Shown piece by piece: positions 8,801-18,562 of a stretch of DNA of 64,000 nucleotides; the stretch's first letter is position 1, and each line of letters starts with the position of its first letter. A program made the translations under genes and the position numbers. The notes below the pieces were generated by a model. The model did no database searches. It saw only the letters and a list, made by a program, of their open reading frames with translations, and was not told where the DNA came from. Source of the stretch: Halobacillus dabanensis (GTDB taxonomy: Bacteria; Bacillota; Bacilli; Bacillales; Halobacillaceae); contig NZ_FOSB01000007.1 of NCBI RefSeq assembly GCF_900114165.1, positions 124,001-188,000 on the forward strand, in the 5' to 3' direction.

Positions 8801-10635
8801 GACTGATTCCTCCGCTTCTGATTCATGAGCGGCAGGGTGAAGTGAACCGTTGTTCCTTTGCCTTCGCGGCTTTCCGCCCATATTTTCCCGTGATGTGCTT
8901 CTATCATTTCCCGGGCAATAGCTAAACCTAGTCCAGTTCCACCCATTTCTCTCGCACGTGATTTATCCACACGATAGAAGCGATCGAAGATTTTATCGAC
9001 TGTATCTGCCGGCATGCCAATGCCTTCATCCGTTATACTCACACGCAGTTGTTTTTTCGTTGAATGAGCGTCAAAGCGAATACTTCCACCCTCTGGCGAA
9101 TATTTAATCGCATTGGAAATCACATTATCCAGTACTTGAGTGATTTTATCCTTATCCATCCATACGTACATGTTCTTATTCGTCATGTTCCGGACAAAGT
9201 CCACCTTTTCGTCCTTATTCATTTCAAAACGATCGATGACCTGATGGAAGAAACCGATAAATTCGACGCGATCTTTAATAAGACTTGTCTCTTTATGATC
9301 CATTTTGGTCAACTGAAGGAGGTCGTTTACTAAACGAATCATCCGGTCTGTTTCATTTTGTGTGACATCCAAGAACCTCGGAGCGATATCCGGATCTTGC
9401 CACGCTCCGTCATTCAAGGCTTCGATATAGCTTCGCATCGTCGTTAACGGTGTGCGAAGCTCGTGAGATACGTTAGAGACGAACTCTCTTCTTTCCTTTT
9501 CAACACGCTGCTGTTCCGTAACATCACTGATAACCGATATGAATCCGTTCATTTCATGATATTCATCCTCCACCACTGAGAAGTTCGCTTTCAGCAGTAA
9601 GTGGGCCTCTTCACTACTCAAATCAATAATCATGGAACCTGCTTCTTCCACTTCTGAAATATCTTCTAATTGATCACTCAAATCGAGAACGTCTACTAAA
9701 GACTGTCCCTGCACCTCTTCGAAGGTCTGGCCGATCAATTTAGATGCAGGTGCATTCATGAGTGTAATCGCCCCCAACCTGTCTGTAGCAATGACACCAT
9801 CTGACATGTTGGAAAGAACAGAACTTAGCTTCCGCCTCTCCCCTTCCGTTGTGGCTTGAGAAAGCTTAAGCTTGTCATTCAAATCGTTAAAGGTATGAGC
9901 TAGCTGTCCAAGCTCATCATTACCCTGGACATCTACCTTTTGTGAAAAGTCTCCCGTCGCCATAATTTGAGCCTGCTTCTTCATCTCCGTTAACGGTTTT
10001 GTAATTGTTCTCGCCACCAGGATACCGAGCAAAGCTGTAACCGTTATGGCTAAGACCGTCCCTTTGGCAAAAATACTATTGATTTCTTCTAATTGTTCAT
10101 AAATACTACCCATATAAAATTCATAATAAAGAGCACCGACAATCTCATCCCCGGCTTCATTCGTAATTGGCGTTGTACCGACATAAAGCCTGCTATTCGA
10201 CTCACTGTCTTGCATTTCGACAGGTTCGGTAGGGTCCTCAAATAAAAATACACGGGTGATTTTCTGGTCGGTCACCTTTTTACCGACGAGGGATTGATCA
10301 TCCCCTGTGCTGATGGCCGCTAATACATTCGGCTTATCATCCACGACCATCATTTTCCGGATTTCACGGTTATTACCGAACTCACTGATCAAGCCTTGCA
10401 AGTCTGTGCTTAATGGAGCGGCCCCCTCTTCCCGTTCGGTATTGAAGGCATTTTGCAAACTGTATGTTAAGGAACTCAACTGACCATCAATGGAAACTTT
10501 AAAGTTATCCTTCAATTGTGTTTCCAGACGGTCAACAAAATAGGCTCCAATCACTTGGATGCCTAATAAAAGTAATAAAATGTAAACTACAATCAATTTC
10601 AGCCTGACAGACTGAAAAAAGCCCACCTTTTTCAT
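8797..10635 (-). CDS. walK: Sensor histidine kinase WalK
   Basis: The essential cell-wall homeostasis kinase (612 aa). Order of parts: TM1 about 12-33, extracytoplasmic sensor domain about 34-188, TM2 about 190-209, HAMP about 205-258, PAS about 263-370, and a HisKA dimerisation helix with phospho-acceptor His391 (SNVSHELRTP). The ATPase domain has N-box NVISNAIKYS, G1 DEGIGMP and G2 GGTGLGLAIA. All catalytic motifs are intact. It starts 6 bp after walR. A Noc-binding-like site lies inside the gene. Confidence 0.96.
   Translation of the reverse strand: MKKVGFFQSVRLKLIVVYILLLLLGIQVIGAYFVDRLETQLKDNFKVSIDGQLSSLTYSLQNAFNTEREEGAAPLSTDLQGLISEFGNNREIRKMMVVDDKPNVLAAISTGDDQSLVGKKVTDQKITRVFLFEDPTEPVEMQDSESNSRLYVGTTPITNEAGDEIVGALYYEFYMGSIYEQLEEINSIFAKGTVLAITVTALLGILVARTITKPLTEMKKQAQIMATGDFSQKVDVQGNDELGQLAHTFNDLNDKLKLSQATTEGERRKLSSVLSNMSDGVIATDRLGAITLMNAPASKLIGQTFEEVQGQSLVDVLDLSDQLEDISEVEEAGSMIIDLSSEEAHLLLKANFSVVEDEYHEMNGFISVISDVTEQQRVEKERREFVSNVSHELRTPLTTMRSYIEALNDGAWQDPDIAPRFLDVTQNETDRMIRLVNDLLQLTKMDHKETSLIKDRVEFIGFFHQVIDRFEMNKDEKVDFVRNMTNKNMYVWMDKDKITQVLDNVISNAIKYSPEGGSIRFDAHSTKKQLRVSITDEGIGMPADTVDKIFDRFYRVDKSRAREMGGTGLGLAIAREMIEAHHGKIWAESREGKGTTVHFTLPLMNQKRRNQS
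8906..8919. promoter_or_regulatory. Noc-binding-like site inside walK
   Basis: ATTTCCCGGGCAAT matches the published Noc site ATTTCCCGGGAAAT at 13 of 14 positions. The noc gene is present in this window at 41039-41902. Confidence 0.5.
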
Positions 10636-10641
10636 AAAGGC

Positions 10642-11346
10642 TTACTCCTGCTCTGGGTTTCTCAAATAGTAACCCACTCCACGACGTGTAACGATCCACA
10701 TCGGGTTACTCGGATTCTCTTCTATCTTTTCACGAAGGCGGCGGACGGTAACATCGACCGTACGTACATCCCCGTAATAATCGTAGCCCCATACTGTTTC
10801 CAGGAGATGTTCACGAGTCATCACCTGTCCAATGTGACGAGCAAGATAATGTAGTAATTCAAACTCACGGTGGGTCAGTTCAATATGCTTGCCATCACGT
10901 GTCACCGTATAAGCATCCGGGTGGATTGCAAGACGTCCAATTTCAATATCTTTCGTCTGCTGAGCATTATCTTCTGGGTCTTGTTGCTGGCGGCGTAAAT
11001 TCGCTTTCACACGTGCAATCAATTCACGATTGCTGAACGGCTTCGTCACATAGTCATCCGCTCCCATTTCAAGTCCCAATACTTTATCGATTTCCGCGTC
11101 TTTAGCCGTCAGCATAATGATCGGCATGTTGTGTCGTTTCCTTACTTCACGACAAACTTCATTACCATCCTTATTCGGCAACATAATATCTAGCAATATC
11201 AATTCCGGATCTTCTTCATCCGCTTTCGCAATCGCCTCGTCACCGTCATATGCACAGACGACATCATAACCTTCTTTTTCTAAATTGAATTTCAATATAT
11301 CTGCAATCGGTTTTTCGTCATCTACCACTAAAATTTTCTGTGCCAT
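10642..11346 (-). CDS. walR: Response regulator WalR (OmpR family)
   Basis: The essential DNA-binding regulator of cell-wall hydrolase genes, 234 aa. The receiver domain has the acidic pair at 10-11 and phospho-acceptor Asp53 (LLDIMLP), with Lys in VTKPFS. The winged-helix output domain ends [13 protein letters not shown]. First gene of the walRKHIJ-htrA operon. Confidence 0.97.
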   Translation of the reverse strand: MAQKILVVDDEKPIADILKFNLEKEGYDVVCAYDGDEAIAKADEEDPELILLDIMLPNKDGNEVCREVRKRHNMPIIMLTAKDAEIDKVLGLEMGADDYVTKPFSNRELIARVKANLRRQQQDPEDNAQQTKDIEIGRLAIHPDAYTVTRDGKHIELTHREFELLHYLARHIGQVMTREHLLETVWGYDYYGDVRTVDVTVRRLREKIEENPSNPMWIVTRRGVGYYLRNPEQE

Positions 11347-11388
11347 ATTCCGTCACATCCTTTTCTTCGACTTCTTTTTCTTTACCTC

Positions 11389-11417
11389 ATTTTAACTCAT
11401 TTCTATCTAAATGTCTT
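11389..11417 (-). promoter_or_regulatory. Candidate sigma-A promoter of the wal operon
   Basis: On the minus strand AAGACA, 17 bp, TAAAAT, ending about 40 bp before the walR start. Confidence 0.4.
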
Positions 11418-11691
11418 ATTCTACCTCGAAGCTCTTCCGGAAATCAGCCGTTACACCTACTCAAAATTTTAGCATGGTCTTATAATGGAGCAAACACTCA
11501 GGATATACTGGGTATCATAAGCCAAACATTTAAATGGAAGTCGTGATTTCCTCTTCCGTGAGGCGGACGACTTAAGAGAGGAGTCGCTTGGATTCGAGAG
11601 GACGCTATACAGGATATTTTACCCATAGCTCGTTAATTTATCTTTCCCTAAGCGCTATGCTCATTCTCGAAAAGTGTGCCAAAAACATGGC
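11418..11691. other. Non-coding gap between walR and the M23 peptidase gene
   Basis: I find no ORF with a credible ribosome-binding site on either strand and no clear repeat. The stretch separates the upstream side of the wal operon from the terminator of the next gene. Confidence 0.5.
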
Positions 11692-11735
11692 TTATTATAA
11701 AAAGAAAAACCGCCATTTATTGAATCATAGCGGTT
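11692..11735 (-). terminator. Terminator of the M23 peptidase gene
   Basis: On the minus strand AACCGC and GCGGTT enclose a 16-nt loop, followed by a T-rich tract. Confidence 0.65.
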
Positions 11736-11742
11736 AACATCA

Positions 11743-13026
11743 TTATTGTGAAACATGTGATAGCGGGTTTTCTAACGATCCGTTTTTGTGGATTTCAAAG
11801 TGAAGGTGAATGCCGGTGGATCTCCCCGTAGTTCCCATCACTCCAATTTTTTCTCCTCTTTGGATTACTTGACCCTCTTTTACACTTATGGAAGACATAT
11901 GAGCATATATCGTCTCATAACCATTTCCATGATCAATGACTACTTTATTTCCGAAACTTTTTCTCATTCCCGCTTCTATTACTTTACCGTTATCAGAAGC
12001 TTTAATCGTCTTATCTGAAACACCTGCGATATCAATTCCTTTATGATACCGGCCCCATCGTTCTCCTTGCTTACTTGTAATGGTTCCTCCTACGGCAGGC
12101 CATATAAAGTCGCCACTACCTTTAGAAGGGGCTGGTTTTGTTCCTTTTAAAACCACTTTCGTTACCGGCTCTTTAACGACCTTTTCCTGTAAGATTTCTT
12201 CCTTCTCTTCTTTGCTGTTTCGAAAACTCCTCTCCACGAGAAGTTCCTTTTTACCCTCAGCACCTTTTTGTTTTACTTTCGTTTCTCCCTCATAAAGTTC
12301 GTCCGTCTTTTTTATTTCTACTTTATGCTCGATTGTTTTTTCTTTACGTTCCCGTTCTGTAACAAGAACATCAAGAAGGGGTTCTTGTGGAGTCTTAAGA
12401 GAGGCCACCATTCTCCCTCCTTTAGTGGAAGAAGGGGCATAGCCATCCCCCTTTTTAATTTTCGAGACAGCTTGTTTAACCGTATGGACCTGGGAAGGGG
12501 ATACTTTTTGATCATCAAAAGTGACTGCTTCCGATAACCGGACCTCTGTAACCCTGGATTCTCCGACAGGGACCTCTTCCGTTTGTTCAGCCCCCTGTTC
12601 TTCAAGCACCTCCGTGTCTACATGCTGCTCTTTAACTTTTTCAATGACTTCTTCTGCCTTTTCCTTACTTGGTAAATGGGCAACCGCTTGTCCATTGACT
12701 TGGAGGCGTACCACATCAACAGCCAAACTCATCTCTTCATCCAGTTCCTTCAATACCTTTGGTTCTTCATCTTTTACAGATAGTACCTTTTGTTCTTCGA
12801 ATGTAAGATTTTCTCTGAGGGATAAATCCCAATCTTCGTGTTTCTGTTCTGCATCCTCTACATGTTCCTCTACATACGTCTCTATCTTTTCTTTATTTTC
12901 TACGGTCCCTATTTGGTTTCCGTCCATATAAACGTGATATACCGTCGGCAGTGAACTTTCCGCATAGGCAGTTCCTACGCCGATACCGACGACAGCAATG
13001 GTTGTGAGAGCTATTTTCTTCCACAT
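11743..13026 (-). CDS. Secreted G5-domain M23 peptidoglycan endopeptidase
   Basis: A 427-aa exported peptidase. A signal peptide ends near AYA-ES (about residue 22). A Lys/Glu-rich region follows, then a G5 domain at about 220-300, then a C-terminal LytM/M23 zinc peptidase with His328 and Asp332 (YHKGIDIA) and His407/His409 (HLHFE) complete. Such enzymes cut peptide cross-links in peptidoglycan, and the G5 domain probably binds the wall. It stands alone between the wal operon and a tRNA pair. WalR control is a reasonable guess, but I could not show a WalR box. Confidence 0.88.
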   Translation of the reverse strand: MWKKIALTTIAVVGIGVGTAYAESSLPTVYHVYMDGNQIGTVENKEKIETYVEEHVEDAEQKHEDWDLSLRENLTFEEQKVLSVKDEEPKVLKELDEEMSLAVDVVRLQVNGQAVAHLPSKEKAEEVIEKVKEQHVDTEVLEEQGAEQTEEVPVGESRVTEVRLSEAVTFDDQKVSPSQVHTVKQAVSKIKKGDGYAPSSTKGGRMVASLKTPQEPLLDVLVTERERKEKTIEHKVEIKKTDELYEGETKVKQKGAEGKKELLVERSFRNSKEEKEEILQEKVVKEPVTKVVLKGTKPAPSKGSGDFIWPAVGGTITSKQGERWGRYHKGIDIAGVSDKTIKASDNGKVIEAGMRKSFGNKVVIDHGNGYETIYAHMSSISVKEGQVIQRGEKIGVMGTTGRSTGIHLHFEIHKNGSLENPLSHVSQ

Positions 13027-13240
13027 GGTAGATCCTCCTGAAGCAATTATCTCCGTTGATTATCTATTTTCTCTAAACTAATCTACCATAGCAGTAATTT
13101 ATATAAAATATTTTTTGTGAATTGTAAAGAATATATAATTTTCTTACCAAAATTACGAAAAGTTTTATATATTTTCTTATAAATTAAAACACTGCCAAAA
13201 TAACAACATTCCACCAAAAAACACCCTATCCTGACAGACC

Positions 13241-13296
13241 TTATTCTCAATAAAAATCTCGATATCCGTCTTCAGGAATACGGCATTATAGTTGAG
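13241..13296 (+). mobile_element. Solo end of the MITE-like element family
   Basis: This matches the right end of the copies at 16282-16696 and 55183-55683: ...CAATAAAAATCTCGAT... then GTCTTCAGGAATAC, then a CATTATAGTTGAG edge. No matching left end lies nearby, so it is a fragment. Confidence 0.55.
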
Positions 13297-13301
13297 GGGT
13301 C

Positions 13302-13335
13302 AAAAAAAGCTTACGGTAATTTACCGTAAGCTTTT
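13302..13335 (-). terminator. Terminator of the tRNA operon
   Basis: Near-perfect 15-bp arms around AAGCTTACGGTAA/TTACCGTAAGCTT, followed on the minus strand by seven T. It lies 7 bp after tRNA-Phe. Confidence 0.85.
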
Positions 13336-13341
13336 GAGTAG

Positions 13342-13414
<73 letters not shown>

Positions 13415-13504
13415 ATGTATTTATTTCCATTCATTCGACTTAATTAATTCTTAATCCCACCATGTTACGTGTTTTTTCGACTACCGCGAGTGGTATAATT
13501 AAAG

Positions 13505-13581
13505 TGGCGGTCCGGACGGGACTCGAACCCGCGACCTCCTGCGTGACAGGCAGGCATTCTAACCAACTGAACTACCGGACC
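13505..13581 (-). tRNA. tRNA-Asp (anticodon GTC)
   Basis: A 77-nt gene on the minus strand including an encoded 3' CCA: acceptor GGTCCGG/CCGGACC, discriminator G, anticodon loop CTGTCAC and T-arm GGTTCGAGTCC. It is first in a two-tRNA operon with tRNA-Phe 90 bp downstream. Confidence 0.97.
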
Positions 13582-13610
13582 AATGAATGTCGTTCACTGC
13601 AACGATACTT

Positions 13611-13639
13611 ATCGTACCACATGGAAAATAGGGAAGCAA
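13611..13639 (-). promoter_or_regulatory. tRNA operon promoter
   Basis: On the minus strand TTGCTT, 17 bp, TACGAT, with an upstream TGG (extended -10), about 30 bp before tRNA-Asp. Confidence 0.6.
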
Positions 13640-13716
13640 TAGAATTTTCATAGAAAGTAAGATTTACTTAAACATTCTCGTCTTATTATCATTCCTTAAG
13701 GAAAGGAGGATATTTT

Positions 13717-14199
13717 TTGAAAAGAATTTTCCGTTATACTTTTTTCGCCCTTATATTATTGATTGTTATCATTATTGGATTTCTAAAAATCAATCCACCA
13801 CTTGCGCACGGATCTATTGGAACAACAGAAGATAAACATACGGTCATCGTTGCCCTGGGAAACAAGAGCTTACTCGGCAGTATCCATATCACAGATGTTT
13901 CCATCAATAATAATCAATCCACACCGAATGCAAAAATTCAAGTCAGTGACTCTGAAAAAGGATTTATGCTGACAGATACTTACGCTCTCGCCGATGACAC
14001 ATATGGAATGTACGACTATGAAACCTTTTCTCTGGATCCTGATACCTCTCCCATGATTACTAAAGCAATAGCATCAACTGTGGAGAAATCACCAACAACC
14101 ATTTATGGTCTAAGTATTACCGAAGATACCTCGATCGATAGTATCAACTTGACGTATCGGTACTTCGGCCTTGTCTTCTTTACTACGATAAAAGTATAA
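13717..14199 (+). CDS. Membrane-anchored extracytoplasmic protein of unknown function
   Basis: 160 aa, starting at TTG with GGAGG 7 nt upstream. The N-terminal hydrophobic segment at about residues 5-24 has no lipobox, so it is probably a signal anchor or a cleaved signal peptide. The remaining ~130 residues are Thr/Ser/Asp-rich and look like a small beta-rich extracytoplasmic domain. I recognise no family. It is a lone plus-strand gene between the tRNA operon and a converging LOG-family gene, with a shared terminator. Confidence 0.7.
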   Translation: MKRIFRYTFFALILLIVIIIGFLKINPPLAHGSIGTTEDKHTVIVALGNKSLLGSIHITDVSINNNQSTPNAKIQVSDSEKGFMLTDTYALADDTYGMYDYETFSLDPDTSPMITKAIASTVEKSPTTIYGLSITEDTSIDSINLTYRYFGLVFFTTIKV

Positions 14200-14230
14200 A
14201 GACGCGCCTCCTAAAGGCACGTCTTTATAC
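14194..14230. terminator. Bidirectional terminator shared by two convergent genes
   Basis: Arms GTATAAAGACG and CGTCTTTATAC, extended inward by GCCT/AGGC. It overlaps the stop codons of both flanking genes. Confidence 0.7.
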
Positions 14231-14779
14231 TTTTCGGTGAAGCATTTGATTCAGAAGAATACTGGGTTCAGATTCGTCGATGATAAGATTGCGGTTTTCT
14301 TTTTGTACAAAACCCGCTCTAATAGAATGCTCTACCAGTTGTACGAGGGGAGTATAGTAGTCTGAAATATTGTAAAGGGCTAGCGGTTTTGTATGAATTC
14401 CTATTTGAGCCCAGCTCACCGTTTCGAAAAGCTCTTCGAAAGTACCGAATCCCCCTGGCAAAGCGATAAACCCATCGGAGAGTTCACTCATTTTTGCTTT
14501 CCGTTCATGCATCGTCTTCACTTCAATTAAATGAGTGAGACGAGAGTGGACGATTTCCCTTTCAAATAACCCAGTGGGCATGACTCCCGTTACTTTCCCA
14601 CCATGGTTTAACACCGCATCTGCCACTACACCCATCAGGCCACTCTTAGCACCTCCATAAACAAGTTCGATTCCTTTTTCAGCAAATGTTTTTCCAAGTT
14701 CTCTCGTTTTCTCAGTGAATATTGGGTCATTCCCTGTACTGGAACCGGCAAAAACACAAATTCGTTTCACGTGAAACAC
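14225..14779 (-). CDS. LOG-family protein (YvdD-like nucleotide phosphoribohydrolase)
   Basis: Family members release a base from a nucleoside 5'-monophosphate; in plants and some bacteria this activates cytokinin. 184 aa with the signature PGGFGTFEE at 108-116 and the phosphate-binding GGAKSGLMG at 42-50. The bacterial substrate in Bacillaceae is not established. The start is GTG at 14779, and the first codons (GTG TTT CAC GTG AAA) are themselves a parS-like palindrome. Confidence 0.88.
   Translation of the reverse strand: MFHVKRICVFAGSSTGNDPIFTEKTRELGKTFAEKGIELVYGGAKSGLMGVVADAVLNHGGKVTGVMPTGLFEREIVHSRLTHLIEVKTMHERKAKMSELSDGFIALPGGFGTFEELFETVSWAQIGIHTKPLALYNISDYYTPLVQLVEHSIRAGFVQKENRNLIIDESEPSILLNQMLHRKV
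14763..14778. promoter_or_regulatory. parS: parS site at the start of the LOG-family gene
   Basis: CGTTTCACGTGAAACA matches TGTTNCACGTGAAACA except at the first base; the core GTTTCACGTGAAAC is a perfect palindrome. It is probably a ParB (Spo0J) loading site, since parA and parB are in the window. It covers most of the first five codons of the gene. Confidence 0.8.
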
Positions 14780-14803
14780 TCCTTCCCTTACTATTTATCA
14801 TTA

Positions 14804-14834
14804 ACAAAAAACGCCCGACTGAGACAGCCGGGCG
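14804..14834 (-). terminator. purA terminator
   Basis: Arms CGCCCGACTG and CAGCCGGGCG with one mismatch, then a T tract on the minus strand, 9 bp beyond the purA stop. Confidence 0.8.
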
Positions 14835-14842
14835 CATTATTT

Positions 14843-16206
<1,364 letters not shown>

Positions 16207-16210
16207 TGTC

Positions 16211-16254
16211 ATTCCCGAACATTATATATTAATAGATTAATATCGTTCGATTAT
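16211..16254 (-). promoter_or_regulatory. PurR operator (inverted pair of PurBoxes)
   Basis: ATTCCCGAACATT (16211-16223) fits the Bacillus PurBox AWWWCCGAACWWT at 12 of 13. ATAATCGAACGAT on the opposite strand (16254-16242) fits at 11 of 13. The pair is inverted and sits just upstream of the -35 box, as in known PurR targets. PurR repression relieved by PRPP is inferred. Confidence 0.7.
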
Positions 16255-16281
16255 TACTCAATAAAAGTCCCCCTTACTCCA

Positions 16282-16696
16282 TAAACTCTCCCTATTCATG
16301 CAGACTCAGTTTTGTGATAATCCAGGGATTCGTTTGCCATATTAGGAGTCAGGGGTGGTGGAGATGAGAAACGAATCCCTCTACTAAGATGGAGTCTTCC
16401 CCTCACTCATAAGTAGATATAAATCGCTCTATTTCAAACTGTGGCGATTTATATTATCCCCTTCGCTTGAGCATACAAGCAGAGTCCCCCAGAAGTGGTT
16501 TCGAGATACTGATATGGCAAAGGGGCGGAGGGGAATGGCGAAACTCCTATGGGGCGTGTAGGACCGATGAGAACCCAGAAGGCAAAGCCTAAGGAGGCTC
16601 AGCGCCCACCCCATGGAAAGCGACTTATCCCCCACCGACCCTTTTCCCAATAAAAGTCTCGAAACGGAGTCTTCAAGAATACTATCGTATAGCTTA
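16282..16696 (+). mobile_element. MITE-like element, copy 1
   Basis: About 415 bp without a gene. The left end reads CTCTCCCTATTCATGCAGAC then CAGTTTTGTGA. The right end, in reverse complement, reads GTATTCTTGAAGAC then GTTTCGAGACTTTTATTG. Inside are a GGGATTCGTTT/AAACGAATCCC inverted pair, a GATATAAATCGC/GCGATTTATATTATC hairpin (16418-16457) and a GC-rich GGGGCGGAGGGG module (16522-16627). It resembles the copy at 55183-55683 along most of its length. Confidence 0.65.
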
Positions 16697-16792
16697 ATAA
16701 GAAATTAACTTATAAAAACTTATTTAGCATTGATTTTAATTAAAAAATTACTTATAATCACTTACAAAGGATAGATGTGGAAGGGGAATTCC

Positions 16793-17575
16793 ATGTACCA
16801 AGAAGAACGACTGATCGGGGTCATACAATTTTTAAAAGAAAAACGCAGAATATCCATCGACCAAATGTGTGACATGTTTGATATATCAAGAGACACGGCA
16901 CGGAGAGACTTAGTAAAACTTGAAGAACGGAAAGCTATCGTCCGGACACGTGGAGGAGCTATTTTACCGAGAACGCAAGACGCTATCAAAGATTACAGCC
17001 ATCGATTAAACACCGTATCATATGAAAAGCAGCAAATTGGTAGTAAGGCCGCTTCCTTCATACGTCCAGGAGATAAGATCATTTTAGATACCTCCACAAC
17101 CGTCCAAGCTTGCGCCAATCAAATTCCTGCTAGTGAGGTTACGGTTATTACAAATTCCATCCACCAGGCTGAAATCTTATCCAATGTTGAAAACGTATCC
17201 ATTCAGCTCCTGGGCGGTTATTTGCAGAAAGAACACCAATTCCTATATGGCGCCTCCGTCATTGAACGGTTGAAGAATTATCATGTGAATAAAGCTTTCA
17301 TTGGAGTGGTAGGTATTTCAGAACAAGGACTTACGATTGCACATGAAGAGGACGGAATGGTCAAAAGGAACATGATGAAGCAGGCGGAACAAGTCATCGT
17401 TCTAGCCGATCATACAAAATTCGGCAGAACAGAATTTTTCTCATTTGCAGTGTTGGCCGACGTGGACGTCATTATCACCGACCGCCTGCCAGGAGGAGAT
17501 TTTCAAAGTCTATTAAAGGATTTTGATGTCGATTTGATAGTTACAGAAGAGGAGGGCACAGATCCATGGACATGA
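16793..17575 (+). CDS. DeoR-family transcriptional regulator
   Basis: Sugar-phosphate-responsive repressor type, 260 aa from ATG at 16793 (AAGGGG 6 nt upstream; an in-frame ATG at 16775 is the alternative). The N-terminal winged helix-turn-helix contains ISIDQMCDMFDISRDTARRDLVKLEE and the RTRGGAI wing. The C-terminal DeoR effector domain has ILDTSTTVQACANQ and KAFIGVVGIS. It overlaps the next gene, a HAD phosphatase, by 10 bp. This suggests a phosphosugar-responsive pair, but no target sugar genes are nearby. Confidence 0.88.
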   Translation: MYQEERLIGVIQFLKEKRRISIDQMCDMFDISRDTARRDLVKLEERKAIVRTRGGAILPRTQDAIKDYSHRLNTVSYEKQQIGSKAASFIRPGDKIILDTSTTVQACANQIPASEVTVITNSIHQAEILSNVENVSIQLLGGYLQKEHQFLYGASVIERLKNYHVNKAFIGVVGISEQGLTIAHEEDGMVKRNMMKQAEQVIVLADHTKFGRTEFFSFAVLADVDVIITDRLPGGDFQSLLKDFDVDLIVTEEEGTDPWT

Positions 17576-18423
17576 TTGCCGTCGATTTGGACGGAACTCT
17601 CTTAAATTCAAAAAACCAAATAAGCTCAAAAAATGTGGAGGCCATCCGGGAAGCGCAGGGGGAAGGGGTGGAAGTCGTTATTGCCACTGGTCGTGCCGAA
17701 TTTGATGTCCGCAGGCTCATTTCTGGGCTTAAGCTTAATACATGGATCATCGCTGCCAATGGGGCGACCATCCACCGTCCCGATGGTTCCCTTTTCTATT
17801 CCGTACCAATGGAACAAAAGGATGTACATCAAATATTGGCCTGGCTTGAGGAAGAGAACTTTTATTATGAAGCAATTGATGACCACTCGATTCTCACCCC
17901 GTTAAATGGGAAAGAGTTGTTGCAAATTGAGCTCGATCGAATCAAAAGTGCGAATCCTAAGGCAGACATTGGTCAACTGGAAAAGGCGATAGAGAAACAA
18001 TTCAGTCAGCACGGCTTTTTGCATGTAGACTCTTATAAAGAAATCGTCGATGCTGATCAAAAGATCTACAACATCCTTGCTTTTTCCTTTGATAAGGATA
18101 AATTAAAAAAAGGGTGGGAAAAGTTCCACTCAAACCCAGACCTTACACTTGTTAGTTCGGCAGACCATAATTTCGAAATGGAACACCGGTGGGCTTCGAA
18201 AGGTTTAGCTGTAGAAAAGCTGGCTGCAAAACTCAACCTTTCTCTCGAAAAAACAGCGGTGATCGGAGACAGTTTAAATGACCTCTCCATGATCTCTATG
18301 GCTGGCTACAGTGCTGCAATGGGCAATGCTAAAGAACAAGTCAAAGAAGCCAGCCGCTTTTTAACCCGAACAAACGATGAAGATGGAGTCGCTCATGCGA
18401 TTCGCCATTTCCTTACAACCTAG
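17566..18423 (+). CDS. Cof-type HAD-IIB phosphatase
   Basis: A cytoplasmic phosphatase of the YkrA/YwpJ group acting on sugar or cofactor phosphates. 285 aa. Nucleophile Asp7 and acid/base Asp9 lie in VDLDGTLL, and the last motif is GDSLNDLSM. A C2-type cap occupies about residues 80-200. Translation is probably coupled to the upstream DeoR regulator, since the start lies inside that gene after GGAGG. Confidence 0.9.
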   Translation: MDMIAVDLDGTLLNSKNQISSKNVEAIREAQGEGVEVVIATGRAEFDVRRLISGLKLNTWIIAANGATIHRPDGSLFYSVPMEQKDVHQILAWLEEENFYYEAIDDHSILTPLNGKELLQIELDRIKSANPKADIGQLEKAIEKQFSQHGFLHVDSYKEIVDADQKIYNILAFSFDKDKLKKGWEKFHSNPDLTLVSSADHNFEMEHRWASKGLAVEKLAAKLNLSLEKTAVIGDSLNDLSMISMAGYSAAMGNAKEQVKEASRFLTRTNDEDGVAHAIRHFLTT

Positions 18424-18523
18424 GATCATCCATTGCCCTGCGTGACTCTTCGGGAGGCGTCAAGGGCAGTGATGAATCATATTATGCTCTTTTAAGAGAG
18501 CACATCCATTTACTGGATAAAGA

Positions 18524-18558
18524 AAGACGCCCGGACCATTGTAATGGTCGGGCGTCTT
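18524..18558. terminator. Terminator between the HAD gene and dnaC
   Basis: Arms AAGACGCCCG-ACCATT and AATGGT-CGGGCGTCTT with one bulged G. T-rich on both sides, immediately after the dnaC stop. Confidence 0.8.
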
Positions 18559-18562
18559 CCTT

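Noticed and set aside
13027-13200. WalR box upstream of the M23 peptidase gene
   Set aside because: TGTAAA-like words are present but not as a properly spaced direct repeat in the right orientation.
18431-18468. Hairpin with TGCCC/GGGCA arms after the HAD gene
   Set aside because: Irregular stem with bulges and no T run; a clear terminator lies 55 bp further on.
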